Source of the DNA: Bradyrhizobium sp. SK17
Lineage (GTDB): Bacteria; Pseudomonadota; Alphaproteobacteria; Rhizobiales; Xanthobacteraceae
DNA length: 64,000 nucleotides
Assembly: GCF_002831585.1 (NCBI RefSeq)
Contig: NZ_CP025113.1
Coordinates: 5,533,001-5,597,000 of the forward strand
Direction: 5' to 3'
Shown here: positions 31,245 through 41,789 of the stretch, one piece after another
How the letters are laid out: every line of letters starts with the position of its first letter
How positions within the stretch are numbered: position 1 is the stretch's first letter
The notes under the pieces: model-generated
What the model was told of the DNA's origin: nothing
Database searches by the model: none
The model's input: only the letters and a program-made list of their open reading frames with translations
Made by a program: the position numbers and the translations under genes

Positions 31245-33146
31245 ATGCTTCGAGGAATGCGGAAAGCCTCATCAAACTGGCTCGGCAAGACGATTATGGC
31301 CGTCGTGATGGGCGTTTTGATCGTCAGTTTCGGAATTTGGGGCATTGCCGACATTTTCAAGGGGTTTGGCCAGTCGACCTTCGCCAAGGTCGGTGGAACC
31401 GAGATTTCGGCCGAGCAATTCCGCCAGATCTATACCGACCGCCTGCAACAGCTTGGCCGCCAGTTCGGCCGTCCGCTGACGCCTGAGCAGGCGCGCGCCT
31501 TCGGAATCGACCGCCAGGTGCTGCAACAGACGCTCGCGGAAGCCGCGATGGACGAGGAAGCGCGCCGCATGGGCCTGAACCAGTCTGATGCCGAGGTGCT
31601 GCGCGCGATCTACAACGATCCGAACTTCAAGGGCCTGAACAACCAGTTCGATCCGCAGCGCTTCCAGTCCGTGATCCGCAATTTTGGCTATACCGAAGGC
31701 CGCTACATCGCCGAGCAGCGCCGCGTCGGGCTGCGGCGGCAGATCGCCGGCACCATCTCGGCCGGGATCGAGCCGCCCAAATCAATGGTCGAGGCGCTGA
31801 CCCGTTTCCAGAACGAGCAGCGCTCGATCGATTACGTCACGCTCGGCGCCGCGCAGGCCGGCACCATCGATGCGCCCTCGCCCGAAGCGCTCGCCGCCTA
31901 TTTCGAGGACCACAAGGTCCAATTCCGCGCACCCGAGTACCGCAAGATCGCCTTCGTCGCGATCACGCCGGAGGAAATCGGCAAGTGGGAAGCCGTGTCC
32001 GACGAAGATGCCAAGAAGCTCTTCGAGGAGCGCAAGGACCGCCTCAGCACGCCAGAGAAGCGCGAAGTCTCGCAGATCGTGTTTCCGGACGCCGGGGAGG
32101 CACAGGCCGCCCGCGCCCGCATCGCCTCCGGCACCTCGTTCGACGACATCGCCAAGGAGCGCAAGCTCAATCCCGCCGACGTCAACCTCGGGCTTGTCGC
32201 CAAATCGGCGATCCTCGATCCGGCCGTCGGCGATGCCGCGTTCTCGCTGCCCGCGGGCGAAGTCAGCCAGCCGGTCCAGGGCCGTTTCGGCGTCGCGCTG
32301 GTCAAGGTCGGCAAGATCGAGCCCGGCGTGACCCCGAGCTATGAGAGCCTGGCGCAGCAGGTGAAGAACGAGATCGCGTCCGAGCGCGCCCGCACCAAGG
32401 TCGCCGAACTGCGCGACAAGATGGAAGACGAGCGCGGCGGCGGCGCCAGCGTCATCGAGGCGGCGCAGAAGCTGAAACTGACCCCCGTCACGATCGATGC
32501 GGTCGATCGCTCGGGGCGCCTGCCGAACGGCCAGGTCGCGTCCAGCATTCCGCGCGGCCTCGACGTGGTGTCGCAAGCCTTCAACAGCGACGTCGGCGTC
32601 GACAACGACCCGATCCAGTTCAACAATGGCTATGTGTGGTTCGACGTGCTCGGGATCACGCCGTCGCGCGAGCGCACCCTCGACGAGGTCCACGACCAGG
32701 TCGAGGCGAAGTGGCGTGAGGACCAGATCTCCGCCAAGCTGCGTGCCAAGGCGACCGAGATCGTGCAGAAGCTCGACGGCGGCGCCAAGCTCGCCGACGA
32801 GGCCGCTTCCGCCGGCGTCAAGGTCGAGACCGCCGCGAACTTCAACCGCGAGGCCTCGCTGCCCAACGTGCCGGCCGGCGTGATTGCCGCGGCGTTCCGC
32901 ACCGCCAAGGACGGCGACGGACAGACGTCTGTGGCAGGCGGCAGCCAGTGGGTCGTGTTCCGCGTCACCAACGTGACCGTGCCGCCGGTCGACTTCGCGT
33001 CCGATGCGGTCAAGCAACTCACCGAAGCGGTGCGGCGCTCGCTGAGCGACGAACAGGTCGCGCAATATGTCAGCAAGATCGAGTCCGACATCGGCGTGAC
33101 CGTCAACCAGGCCGCCTTCGCACAGGTGACAGGCGCAAATAATTGA
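31245..33146 (+). CDS. ppiD: PpiD/SurA-like periplasmic peptidyl-prolyl isomerase
   Basis: A 633-residue envelope chaperone anchored by one N-terminal helix ([23 protein letters not shown]) after the family start [16 protein letters not shown] SurA-N-like chaperone region follows (about 40-240). A parvulin (PpiC) rotamase domain comes next (about 250-360, with [14 protein letters not shown] and [32 protein letters not shown]). A long C-terminal chaperone arm ends the protein. It acts at the periplasmic exit of SecYEG on outer-membrane proteins. It precedes trpD as in related genomes. Confidence 0.92.
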   Translation: MLRGMRKASSNWLGKTIMAVVMGVLIVSFGIWGIADIFKGFGQSTFAKVGGTEISAEQFRQIYTDRLQQLGRQFGRPLTPEQARAFGIDRQVLQQTLAEAAMDEEARRMGLNQSDAEVLRAIYNDPNFKGLNNQFDPQRFQSVIRNFGYTEGRYIAEQRRVGLRRQIAGTISAGIEPPKSMVEALTRFQNEQRSIDYVTLGAAQAGTIDAPSPEALAAYFEDHKVQFRAPEYRKIAFVAITPEEIGKWEAVSDEDAKKLFEERKDRLSTPEKREVSQIVFPDAGEAQAARARIASGTSFDDIAKERKLNPADVNLGLVAKSAILDPAVGDAAFSLPAGEVSQPVQGRFGVALVKVGKIEPGVTPSYESLAQQVKNEIASERARTKVAELRDKMEDERGGGASVIEAAQKLKLTPVTIDAVDRSGRLPNGQVASSIPRGLDVVSQAFNSDVGVDNDPIQFNNGYVWFDVLGITPSRERTLDEVHDQVEAKWREDQISAKLRAKATEIVQKLDGGAKLADEAASAGVKVETAANFNREASLPNVPAGVIAAAFRTAKDGDGQTSVAGGSQWVVFRVTNVTVPPVDFASDAVKQLTEAVRRSLSDEQVAQYVSKIESDIGVTVNQAAFAQVTGANN

Positions 33147-33187
33147 GCATGATCCCAGCGCAAACGCGTTCCGCGTTTGTCGCGCTC
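33145..33187. repeat. Dispersed palindrome between ppiD and trpD
   Basis: GAGC...GCTC ends enclose a perfect stem CAAACGCG (33161-33168) with CGCGTTTG (33172-33179). The opening GAGCATGATC is a repeat signature seen widely in Rhizobiales genomes. It overlaps the ppiD stop codon. Confidence 0.7.
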
Positions 33188-33210
33188 CAACAACAGACCT
33201 GAGCCAGCGA

Positions 33211-34224
33211 ATGGACGACCTGAAATCGATCATCGGAAAAGTCGCCACCGGCGCCACGCTGACGCGTGACGAGGCGGCGTCCGCCTTCGACAGCATGATG
33301 TCGGGCGAAGCGACGCCCTCGCAGATGGGCGGGCTGCTGATGGCGCTGCGGGTGCGCGGCGAGACCGTCGAGGAGATCACCGGCGCGGTCACCGCGATGC
33401 GCGGCAAGATGCTGCCGGTCAAGGCGCCGGCCGAGGCCGTGGACATCGTCGGCACCGGCGGCGACGGCTCCGGCTCCGTCAACGTCTCGACCTGCGCCGC
33501 CTTCATCGTGGCCGGCGCCGGCGTGCCGGTCGCCAAGCACGGCAACCGCGCGCTGTCGTCGCGTTCGGGGGCCGCCGACGTCCTGGCCGCGCTCGGGGTC
33601 AAGCTCGACCTGACGCCGGCGCAGGTCGGGCGCTGCGTCAAGGAAGCCGGCATCGGCTTCATGTTCGCGCCTTCGCATCATCCGGCCATGAAGAACGTCG
33701 GTCCGACCCGGGTCGAGCTCGCCACCCGCACCATCTTCAACCTGCTCGGGCCGCTGTCGAACCCCGCCGGCGTCAGGCGGCAGATGGTCGGCGTGTTCTC
33801 GCGGCAGTGGGTGCAGCCGCTGGCGCAGGTGCTGAAGAACCTCGGCTCCGACAAGGTCTGGGTCGTGCACGGCTCCGATGGCCTCGACGAGATCACCCTC
33901 ACCGGCCCGACCTTCGTGGCGACGCTCGAGAACGGCGAGATCAAGACCTTCGAGGTGACGCCGGAGGACGCCGGGCTCGGCCGCGTCGACGGCGAGGCGC
34001 TGAAGGGCGGCGATGCCGATGCCAATGCGATCGCACTGTCGAGCGTGCTCCAGGGCAAGCCGAGCGCCTACCGTGACGTCGCGCTGCTGAACGCCGCCGC
34101 CGCGCTGATCGTGGCTGGCCGTGCCCGGGATCTCAAGGAAGGCGTCGCGATCGGGGCGCAATCGCTCGACAGCGGCGCCGCCGCCGCGCGGCTGAAGCAT
34201 TTGGTAGCGGTCTCCAACGGCTGA
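33211..34224 (+). CDS. trpD: Anthranilate phosphoribosyltransferase
   Basis: A 337-residue enzyme joining anthranilate to PRPP in tryptophan synthesis. The PRPP loop is [20 protein letters not shown], and the anthranilate/PRPP site is in [29 protein letters not shown] and [15 protein letters not shown] are also conserved. It is 11 bases before trpC. Confidence 0.96.
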   Translation: MDDLKSIIGKVATGATLTRDEAASAFDSMMSGEATPSQMGGLLMALRVRGETVEEITGAVTAMRGKMLPVKAPAEAVDIVGTGGDGSGSVNVSTCAAFIVAGAGVPVAKHGNRALSSRSGAADVLAALGVKLDLTPAQVGRCVKEAGIGFMFAPSHHPAMKNVGPTRVELATRTIFNLLGPLSNPAGVRRQMVGVFSRQWVQPLAQVLKNLGSDKVWVVHGSDGLDEITLTGPTFVATLENGEIKTFEVTPEDAGLGRVDGEALKGGDADANAIALSSVLQGKPSAYRDVALLNAAAALIVAGRARDLKEGVAIGAQSLDSGAAAARLKHLVAVSNG

Positions 34225-34235
34225 GGGCGATCGTC

Positions 34236-35057
34236 ATGTCCGACATCCTGACCAAGATCGAGGCCTACAAGCGCGAGGAGATCGCCGCGGCCAAGCGCGC
34301 GCGTCCACTCGCCGATGTCGAGGCGCAGGCGAAATCCGCCTCGGCCCCGCGCGGCTTCGTCCGCGCCATCAAGCACAAGCACGCGCGCGGCGACTATGCG
34401 CTGATCGCCGAGGTGAAGAAGGCCTCGCCCTCGAAGGGGCTGATCCGGGCCGATTTCGATCCGCCGGTTCTCGCCAAGGCCTATGAGACGGGCGGCGCCG
34501 CCTGCCTGTCGGTGCTGACCGACGCCCCGTCGTTCCAGGGTCATCTCGACTTCATGGTCGCGGCCCGCGCCGCGACCAATCTGCCGGTGCTGCGCAAGGA
34601 TTTCATGTTCGACACCTACCAGGTCGCGGAAGCCCGCGCCCATGGCGCTGACTGCATCCTGATCATCATGGCCGCGCTCGACGACGCCGCGGCCAGCGAG
34701 ATCGAGGATGCCGCGCTCGGCTACGGCATGGATGTATTGATCGAGATCCACGATCGCGCCGAGCTCGACCGCGCCCTGAACCTTCGCTCGCCGATGATCG
34801 GCGTCAACAACCGCAATCTGCGCACCTTCGAGACCACGCTCGCGACCAGCGAGGCGCTCGCGCCGCTGATCCCGCGCGACCGCCTGATGGTCGGCGAGAG
34901 CGGCATCTTCACCCCTGACGATCTCGCTCGCCTCGAGCGCGTCGGGATGTCGACCTTCCTGGTCGGCGAAAGCCTGATGCGCCAGCAGGACGTCACCGCG
35001 GCGACCCGCGCGCTGCTGACGCGACAGGCCGCTGCGCGCGCCACCGGCGCCCGCTGA
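34236..35057 (+). CDS. trpC: Indole-3-glycerol-phosphate synthase
   Basis: A 273-residue TIM barrel that closes the indole ring from CdRP. Landmarks are [52 protein letters not shown] and [11 protein letters not shown]. It is the monofunctional form without a TrpF fusion. moaC follows 4 bases later, so trpD, trpC and moaC form one operon. Confidence 0.96.
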   Translation: MSDILTKIEAYKREEIAAAKRARPLADVEAQAKSASAPRGFVRAIKHKHARGDYALIAEVKKASPSKGLIRADFDPPVLAKAYETGGAACLSVLTDAPSFQGHLDFMVAARAATNLPVLRKDFMFDTYQVAEARAHGADCILIIMAALDDAAASEIEDAALGYGMDVLIEIHDRAELDRALNLRSPMIGVNNRNLRTFETTLATSEALAPLIPRDRLMVGESGIFTPDDLARLERVGMSTFLVGESLMRQQDVTAATRALLTRQAAARATGAR

Positions 35058-35061
35058 CGCG

Positions 35062-35589
35062 ATGGCGCGGAAGACCATGGCCAAAGGCAAAGCCCAGCCA
35101 TCGGGCACCGGCACGGCTCTCACCCATATCGACGCCAAGGGCGACGCGCGGATGGTCGACGTTTCGGCCAAGCCGGCGACCGAACGCACCGCGGTCGCCG
35201 AAGGCCGCGTCCTGATGAGCAAGGCAACGCTTGTATTGATCGAGCAAGGCCAGGCCAAGAAGGGCGACGTGCTGGCGACCGCGCGGATCGCCGGCATCAT
35301 GGCGGCGAAGCGGACCTCGGAGTTGATCCCGCTGTGCCATCCGCTGGCGCTGGCCAAGGTCACGGTCGATATCGCAACCGACGCCAAGCTGCCGGGCTGC
35401 ATCGTGCGCGCCAGCGTCAAGGTGACCGGGCCGACCGGCGTCGAGATGGAAGCGCTGACCGCGGTTTCGGTCGCATGCCTGACGATCTACGACATGATCA
35501 AGGCGGTCGAGCGCGGCGTGCGGATCGACGCCATTCATCTCGTCGAGAAGATCGGCGGCAAGTCCGGGCATTATCGCGCGGGCGAATGA
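35062..35589 (+). CDS. moaC: Cyclic pyranopterin monophosphate synthase
   Basis: A molybdenum cofactor enzyme of up to 175 residues that forms cPMP from 3',8-cyclo-dihydro-GTP. Conserved segments are [52 protein letters not shown] and KSGHYRAGE. ATGs at 35062 and 35077 are both possible starts. In related genomes moeA and lexA follow directly; here moeA lies 12.3 kb away. Confidence 0.95.
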   Translation: MARKTMAKGKAQPSGTGTALTHIDAKGDARMVDVSAKPATERTAVAEGRVLMSKATLVLIEQGQAKKGDVLATARIAGIMAAKRTSELIPLCHPLALAKVTVDIATDAKLPGCIVRASVKVTGPTGVEMEALTAVSVACLTIYDMIKAVERGVRIDAIHLVEKIGGKSGHYRAGE

Positions 35590-35621
35590 TCGCGAGTGCG
35601 CTCGATTGCGTCGGCGTGACG

Positions 35622-35786
35622 TTATTTCAATGAGCCGCTGATCGAATTGAAGGTGCCCGAGAGCTTGGTGCCGACGCCTTTCACAGCAGCGATGATGGCG
35701 ATGGCGATGCCGGTTGCGATCAGCCCGTATTCGATCGCCGTGGCTCCGGTCTCGTCGGCCCAGAAACTCTGTAGAAGCTGCTTCAT
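35622..35786 (-). CDS. Flp-family type IVb pilin
   Basis: A 54-residue prepilin: MKQLLQSFWADETGATAIEYGLIA, then a hydrophobic helix and a Lys/Ser/Gly-rich tail. The G/A-x4-E-Y processing site (GATAIEY) is typical of Tad pilins cut by TadV/CpaA. No tad/cpa assembly genes are in the window, so it is an orphan pilin here. The second of two adjacent ATGs is chosen for its spacing from GAGAG. Confidence 0.9.
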   Translation of the reverse strand: MKQLLQSFWADETGATAIEYGLIATGIAIAIIAAVKGVGTKLSGTFNSISGSLK

Positions 35787-36190
35787 CATGGCACTCTCAC
35801 ACACTGAACTTTGCGCAACGACACGCAAACAACGTGCCGACGATGGCATCGAGCATCGTCATGGACTTAGATCGTAAACGAGCTCTTGCATCGATCGCGG
35901 AAGCGGCAAATGATTCCGCATGTCGCGTGGCGACCGGCAAAGTCTGCAGTTCCGCGGCAGGAACTTGTTGTGCCGATACCGGTCAGGCCTCGAAGCGACG
36001 TCGGCTGCAATTCCGCCATTTCGTTCGATCGCAGCGAACAGTGCCGGCCGGCGCCGGACGCGACACACCCGCAACCATTCGTTAACCAGTCTCGCTAACC
36101 GGCGCTCCATCTCGTTTGGTTACGACTTTCGCGGGCCGGAGGTGCGCAAAAGCTACTTCCGGGCGAAACGCCTGGAACCGATTGCGTCAG
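35787..36190. other. 404-base intergenic region
   Basis: This region between the divergent Flp pilin and GGDEF-EAL genes probably holds both promoters. Short open frames exist on both strands but none shows coding composition, a good ribosome site or a recognisable product. I see no convincing promoter or operator. Confidence 0.5.
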
Positions 36191-38923
36191 ATGAATCCAA
36201 ACGGCAGCACCTCGTTCAACATCAATTCGGTGATCGGCACCGGTCCGATCCGCTGGCTGATCCTTGGCGGCGCCGTGCTGATGGCTGCGATCGCGATCGG
36301 CGCGACGTTGATGGCGGAGAATTTTCGCGAGCGCGCCTTGCACAACAGCGAACGCGAGCTCGAGAACACCGTGCTGCTGCTGGCGCGGCACTTCGACCAG
36401 CAGCTCGACGATCTCGAAGTCGTGCAGCGCGATTTGGTCGCGTTCATGCGCGACAGCGGGATCGCGACGCCGGAGAACTACCGGAGCCGGATGTCGTCCG
36501 ACGACATCCACGCGATGCTCAAATCGAAGATGGAGGCACTGTCTAATGTCGGCAGCCTCAACGTGTTCGATGCCGACGGCGTGCTGATCAACAGCTCGGG
36601 CGCCTGGCCGACGCCGCAGGCCTCGATCGCCGACCGCGACTATTTCCAGATCTTCAAGTCGAGCCCCTATTCGCCCGACATGCTGGTCGCGCCGGTGGTC
36701 AGCCGGATCAGCGGAAAGTGGACCACCGTGATCGCCCGCAAGGTCACCGGTCCGCATGGCGAGTTTCTCGGCGTGGTCGGCCGCGGCATCGCGCCGGCGA
36801 CCTTCGAGAGATTCTTCTCCACCGTCGCACTCGGCGAAGGCGCCGCGATCTCGATGCATCACCGCGACGGCACGCTGCTGGCGCGCTATCCGCATGTCGA
36901 AGAGCTGATCGGCAAGAACTTCCGCACCGGCCCGGCCAGCCAGCAGCAGGTGTTCGAGCGGCCCGCGAGCACCTCGCGCCTGACCAGCCCGGTCGACGGC
37001 AAGGACCGCCTGGCGTCGTCGCGGGCGCTCACCAAATTCCCGATCGTGGTGGTCGCGACCACCACCACGGAGGCGGCGCTCGCCAACTGGCGCGAGCAGA
37101 TCGGCATCCTGATCGCGATCACCAGCATTTCCGTGCTGGCGATCGCCATTCTGCTGACGCTCGTGGTGCGCAAGCTGTTGCAGCAGCACCGCGCCCAGCA
37201 GCAGCGCCTGACGCTGGAGAAGCTCCGGCTCGACACCGCCGTCAACAACATGACGCAGGGGCTGTTGCTGTTCGATTCCACGCAACGCCTGGTGATCTGC
37301 AACAAGCGCTACATCGAGATGTACGGCCTGTCGGCCGACGTCATCAAGCCCGGTTGCAGCTTCCGCGACGTCATCGTGCATCGCCATTTGACCGGTTCGT
37401 TCCAGGGCGAGGTCGAACGCTATGTCAACCTCGTGCTGCGCGATGTCAGCGTCCGCAACACCATGGTGATCACGACGCCCGACGGCCGTTCGATCCAGGT
37501 CGTCAACGAGCCGCTGGCCGATGGCGGCTGGCTTGCGACCCACGAGGACGTCACCGAGCGCCGGCGCGCCGAGGAGCGCATCACGCATCTCGCGCACTAT
37601 GACGCCCTCACCGACCTGCCCAACCGCGCGCTGTTCCACGAGGAGATCAAGCGCGAGCTGCCGCATGTCACCGCCGACAGCCAGCTCGCGGTGCTCTATA
37701 TCGACATCGACGAGTTCAAGGGCGTCAACGACTCGCTCGGCCACATGGTCGGCGACGAATTGCTCAAGTCGGTCGCCAGGACGCTGAGCGGCGTGATCGG
37801 CGACGGCGATTTCGTCGCGCGGCTCGGCGGCGACGAATTCGCCATCGTGCAGACCGGGGTCAGAAGCGAGATCGAGGTCACCGACCTCGTCGCGCGCATC
37901 TACGAGGCGATCCGCTCGCCCTATCAATGCGTCGGTCACCAGGTCACGACCGACGCCAGCATCGGCATCGCGCTGGCGCCGAGGGACGGCACCGATCTCG
38001 ACCAGATCATGAAGAACGCCGACCTTGCGATGTATGCGGCGAAGTCGGCCGGCCGCCGTGTCTCGCGCTTCTTCGAGCCGGCAATGGACGCCGACGCCCG
38101 CGCCCGCCGCGAGCTCGAGATGGAGCTGCGCCAGACCATCGCCGCCGGCCACGGGCTCGAAGTCTATTACCAACCCTGCGTCGACCTGCGCAGCAACGAG
38201 ATCACCGGTTGCGAGGCGCTGGTGCGCTGGCGCCACCCGTTGCGCGGCATGATCTCGCCGGCCGAGTTCGTGCCGATCGCCGAGGAGACCGGCCTGATCA
38301 ACCAGCTCGGCGAATGGGTGCTGGTGACGGCCTGCAAGGAAGCCGTGAACTGGCCCGACCATATCAGCCTCGCCGTCAACGTCTCACCGGTCCAGTTCCG
38401 CAGCGGCACGCTGGCGCTGAAGGTGATCGCGGCGCTCGCGGCATCGGGGCTGTCAGCGGGCCGGCTGGAGCTCGAGATCACCGAAGCGGTGTTGATCCGC
38501 GACGACGAGACTGCGCTCGCCGCGCTGCATCAGCTCCGCGCCATCGGCATCCGGATCGCGCTCGACGATTTCGGCACCGGCTATTCGTCGTTGAGCTACC
38601 TGAAGCGCTTCCCGTTCGACAAGATCAAGATCGACCGCTGCTTCGTCACCGACATCGCCGATCCGCAAGGCTCGGCCGGCATCGTCGAGGCGGTGGTCAA
38701 CATCGCCGCCGAACGTAGCATGACGACGACGGCAGAAGGCGTCGAGACCGCGCAGCAGCAGCAATTGCTGCGCGAGCTCGGCTGTTCGGAAATGCAGGGC
38801 TACCTGTTCAGCCCGCCCAAGCCCGCGGCGCAGATCCGCGAGCTGCTGGCCGGGCACCGCCGCGGTCCCGCCGCGGGCGCCGGCACCACGCGCCGGCGCA
38901 AGCCGATCGCCCGCACCGCCTAG
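36191..38923 (+). CDS. Membrane-bound GGDEF-EAL protein with Cache-like sensor and PAS domain
   Basis: A 910-residue cyclic-di-GMP enzyme. TM1 (about 21-41) and TM2 (about 303-327) bracket a periplasmic Cache-like sensor, and a PAS domain follows (about 345-450). The GGDEF domain (about 470-630) has an intact RLGGDEFAIV near residue 547. The EAL domain (about 655-890) has CEALVRWRHP, ITEAVLI and LDDFGTGYSSLSYLKR. Both catalytic motifs are intact, so it could make or break c-di-GMP. Its stop overlaps that of the convergent ctpA gene. Confidence 0.93.
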   Translation: MNPNGSTSFNINSVIGTGPIRWLILGGAVLMAAIAIGATLMAENFRERALHNSERELENTVLLLARHFDQQLDDLEVVQRDLVAFMRDSGIATPENYRSRMSSDDIHAMLKSKMEALSNVGSLNVFDADGVLINSSGAWPTPQASIADRDYFQIFKSSPYSPDMLVAPVVSRISGKWTTVIARKVTGPHGEFLGVVGRGIAPATFERFFSTVALGEGAAISMHHRDGTLLARYPHVEELIGKNFRTGPASQQQVFERPASTSRLTSPVDGKDRLASSRALTKFPIVVVATTTTEAALANWREQIGILIAITSISVLAIAILLTLVVRKLLQQHRAQQQRLTLEKLRLDTAVNNMTQGLLLFDSTQRLVICNKRYIEMYGLSADVIKPGCSFRDVIVHRHLTGSFQGEVERYVNLVLRDVSVRNTMVITTPDGRSIQVVNEPLADGGWLATHEDVTERRRAEERITHLAHYDALTDLPNRALFHEEIKRELPHVTADSQLAVLYIDIDEFKGVNDSLGHMVGDELLKSVARTLSGVIGDGDFVARLGGDEFAIVQTGVRSEIEVTDLVARIYEAIRSPYQCVGHQVTTDASIGIALAPRDGTDLDQIMKNADLAMYAAKSAGRRVSRFFEPAMDADARARRELEMELRQTIAAGHGLEVYYQPCVDLRSNEITGCEALVRWRHPLRGMISPAEFVPIAEETGLINQLGEWVLVTACKEAVNWPDHISLAVNVSPVQFRSGTLALKVIAALAASGLSAGRLELEITEAVLIRDDETALAALHQLRAIGIRIALDDFGTGYSSLSYLKRFPFDKIKIDRCFVTDIADPQGSAGIVEAVVNIAAERSMTTTAEGVETAQQQQLLRELGCSEMQGYLFSPPKPAAQIRELLAGHRRGPAAGAGTTRRRKPIARTA

Positions 38924-40287
38924 TTCGGCACCGGCCGCTTCTGCGCGGTCTTGGTGTCGGCGCTCTTCGCATCGACATTCTTGGCATCGGCGTTGATGGT
39001 GACACCGCGGAGCTGGTTGAAGGCCGCAGCCAGCGCCTTGTCGTTCTTCTCGTCCGGCGGCACGTAGGACTGCGAGCCGGTCTGCTCGGCGCCCTCGGCG
39101 GAGAGATGGCCGCGCATCGAGGCCTCGCCCTTGATCTCGGAGCGGGTCTTGAACTCGTCCGGCACGTCTTGCAGCACCTCGATGTCGGGCTTGATGCCGA
39201 GCGCCTGGATCGAATGGCCCGACGGCGTGAAGTAACGCGCCGTAGTCAGCGCCAGCGCGCCGTTGCCGGCGCCGAGCGGAATGATGGTCTGCACCGAGCC
39301 CTTGCCGAACGAGCGGGTGCCGATCAGGGTCGCGCGCTTGTGGTCATGCAGCGCGCCGGCGACGATCTCGGAGGCCGAGGCCGAGCCGCCATTGATCAGC
39401 ACGACGAGCGGCTTGCCCTTGGTCATGTCGCCGCCATGGGCGGTGAAGCGCTGGGTCTCTTCCGGATTGCGGCCGCGGGTCGAGACCACCTCGCCGCGCT
39501 GCATCAGCGTCGAGGTCACCGACACCGCCTGGTCGAGCAGGCCGCCGGGATTGTTGCGGAGATCGATGACATAACCCGCGAGCTTGTCCTGCGGGATCTC
39601 CTTCTGGATCTCGGTGATCGCCTTGCGCAGGCCCTCCGTGGTCTGCTCGTTGAACGAGGTGATCCTGATATAGCCGATGTCGCCGCCCTCGGCGTGGAAC
39701 TTGACCGGACGGACCCGGATGATCTCGCGGGTGATCGAAACCTCGATCGGCTTGTCGGCATCCTTGCGGACGATCTTCAGCCGGATCGAGCTGTTCGGCG
39801 CGCCCTTCATCTTGTTGACGGCCTGGTCGAGCGTCATGCCCTGGATCTGCTCGTCGTCGATCGAGGTGATCACGTCGCCGGACATGATGCCGGCGCGCGA
39901 AGCCGGCGTGTCGTCGATCGGCGCCACCACCTTGACGAGGCCGTCCTCCATCGTGACCTCGATGCCTAGTCCACCGAACTCACCATGGGTGGTCTCCTGC
40001 ATCTCCGCCCAGCCCTTCTCGTTCATGTAGCGGGAGTGCGGATCGAGCGAGGAGATCATGCCGTTGATCGCGCCCTCGACCAGCTTGGAGTCCTCGGGCT
40101 TCTCGACGTAGTCGGTCTTGATCTTCTCGAACACCTCGCCGAACAGGTTGAGCTGCGAATAAGTGTTATCGGAATGCGCGGCGGCATTGGCGACGGCGAA
40201 CAGATGCGCGCCCTGCGGCGAGGCCACGAGCAGGGTGAGACACGCTCCCGCAACCGTCCCGAGGAAGAAGCCAGCATGTTTGCGCAT
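38920..40287 (-). CDS. ctpA: S41-family C-terminal processing peptidase
   Basis: A 455-residue periplasmic serine protease with an N-terminal signal/anchor (GFFLGTVAGACLTLLVA). The PDZ domain (about 95-175) contains GLGIEVTMEDGLVKVVAP. The Ser-Lys dyad is in INGGSASASEIVAGAL and GTRSFGKGSVQTI. The C-terminal tail is Lys/Ala/Asp-rich low complexity. These proteases trim or degrade envelope proteins. The divergent upstream region is shared with nothing; the next gene is on the same strand. Confidence 0.94.
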   Translation of the reverse strand: MRKHAGFFLGTVAGACLTLLVASPQGAHLFAVANAAAHSDNTYSQLNLFGEVFEKIKTDYVEKPEDSKLVEGAINGMISSLDPHSRYMNEKGWAEMQETTHGEFGGLGIEVTMEDGLVKVVAPIDDTPASRAGIMSGDVITSIDDEQIQGMTLDQAVNKMKGAPNSSIRLKIVRKDADKPIEVSITREIIRVRPVKFHAEGGDIGYIRITSFNEQTTEGLRKAITEIQKEIPQDKLAGYVIDLRNNPGGLLDQAVSVTSTLMQRGEVVSTRGRNPEETQRFTAHGGDMTKGKPLVVLINGGSASASEIVAGALHDHKRATLIGTRSFGKGSVQTIIPLGAGNGALALTTARYFTPSGHSIQALGIKPDIEVLQDVPDEFKTRSEIKGEASMRGHLSAEGAEQTGSQSYVPPDEKNDKALAAAFNQLRGVTINADAKNVDAKSADTKTAQKRPVPN

Positions 40288-40461
40288 TATCCGTGATCCC
40301 TTCTAACGGCCGGCAACGTTTCGCAACATCCGGCCCGCTTCACCCCGACGCGGGGCACCACACAACGGCTTTTTGGTCGGATCAAGGCCGCCTCGTCACC
40401 GGACCATTACGGTCCTGTTAGAGTGCCCTGGCCGCACCAGCCCGACCATCGAACGTAAGCC

Positions 40462-41658
40462 TCAAGACAGTTCCTTGCCAGTCTCGCCGGCTGCCAGGGG
40501 CTCCTCCCGCAACCCGTTCTGCCAGGTCGACGGCTGGGTCCCGAAGCCGCGCTTGGCCCGGCTGCCCAGCCAATAGCCAAACTGCGGAGGAACATTGCGA
40601 AATGGTCCTTCAACCCCGAGTTTCAGCGCGGCATCCATCGGCCAGTTCGGGTTATTGAGGATTTCCCGGCCGACCGCGATCAAATCTGCTTGTTTATCGC
40701 GCAGGATTTGCTCGGCCTGATCACCATGGATGATCAGGCCGACCGCCATGGTCATGATACCGGCATGCGCCCGGACATATTCCGCAAGCGGCACCTGATA
40801 GTTGTATTTGATCTCCTTGCCCAGGATCGGCGCCATCTCGCTGATTCCGCCCGACGAGCAGTCGATGACATCGACGCCCTTCCCTTTCAGGACCCTGGCC
40901 AGCCGCGCGCTCTGCTCCGGTCCCCAGCCGGCATTGTCCTCGACTGACAGCCGCACGAACAACGGCTTGTGATCCGGCCAGTGCGCGCGCACCGCTTCCG
41001 TCACCTCGATCAGGAAGCGCATCCGGTTGGCTTCCGAGCCGCCGTATTGGTCGGCGCGCTGATTCGAGCGCTCCGAGAGGAATTCGTGGACGAGATAGCC
41101 ATGGGCGCCGTGCAGTTCCAGAACGTCGAACCCGGCCTCATGCGCGCGCCGTGCCGCCTGTCCCCAGGCGGCGACGAGGTCCTTCACTTCCGCCGTCTCC
41201 AGCGCCCGCGGCACCGGCCAGCGCCCGCTATGGGCGATCGCGCTCGGCGCCACTGGCGTCCAGGCATCCCAATCCTCGATCTCGGCGCTGCGCTCGAGCG
41301 GACGGTCGCCTTCCCAGGGACGACTCGCGCGCGCCTTGCGGCCGGAATGGCCGAGCTGGATGCCGGCGATCGCATTCTGCTGCTTGATGAAGCCCGCGAC
41401 GCGGCCAAGGGATACTACGAACTTGTCATCCCAGATGCCGAGATCGCCGACCGTCCCGCAGCCGCGGCGTTCGACCTTGGTGGATTCCACGATCACGAGG
41501 CCCGCGCCGCCGGCGGCGAACTTGCCGGCATTCATCAGGTGCCAGTCGGTCGCAAAGCCTTTCTCCGCGGAATATTGGTGCATTGGCGGCACCACGATGC
41601 GGTTCTTCAGCGTGACGCCGCGGATGGTCATCGGCGAAAACAGCAGCATCTCGGACAT
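40462..41658 (-). CDS. NADH:flavin oxidoreductase/old yellow enzyme (YqjM class)
   Basis: A 398-residue FMN TIM barrel. Class-defining parts are FSPMTIRGVTLKNRIVVPPM, AGIQLGHSGRKARASRPWEG, FDVLELHGAHGYLVHEFLS, RLSVEDNAGWG, and the phosphate site VGREILNNPNWPM. These enzymes reduce activated alkenes. The start ATG at 41658 (MSEMLLFSPM) fits the family; the open frame beyond is non-coding. The natural substrate is unknown. Confidence 0.93.
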   Translation of the reverse strand: MSEMLLFSPMTIRGVTLKNRIVVPPMHQYSAEKGFATDWHLMNAGKFAAGGAGLVIVESTKVERRGCGTVGDLGIWDDKFVVSLGRVAGFIKQQNAIAGIQLGHSGRKARASRPWEGDRPLERSAEIEDWDAWTPVAPSAIAHSGRWPVPRALETAEVKDLVAAWGQAARRAHEAGFDVLELHGAHGYLVHEFLSERSNQRADQYGGSEANRMRFLIEVTEAVRAHWPDHKPLFVRLSVEDNAGWGPEQSARLARVLKGKGVDVIDCSSGGISEMAPILGKEIKYNYQVPLAEYVRAHAGIMTMAVGLIIHGDQAEQILRDKQADLIAVGREILNNPNWPMDAALKLGVEGPFRNVPPQFGYWLGSRAKRGFGTQPSTWQNGLREEPLAAGETGKELS

Positions 41659-41789
41659 GGTTTCCTCTTGTCGCGTCGCCTGCCCGGCACACGCCGAACC
41701 GATCCTGTTGATGACGACGATAGCCGTCAGTCGCGGCAATCGGTAGAGGGCCTCCGGCAAATCTGATCAGCGCTGCGACCTGCAATCGC

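Noticed and set aside
36060..36110. CtrA binding site (TTAA-N7-TTAAC) before the GGDEF-EAL gene
   Set aside because: GTTAAC and CTAACC half-sites exist but the spacing does not match the consensus.
36095..38362. 755-codon minus-strand open frame opposite the GGDEF-EAL gene
   Set aside because: Antisense of a clearly recognised enzyme; low-complexity Arg/Asp/His product.
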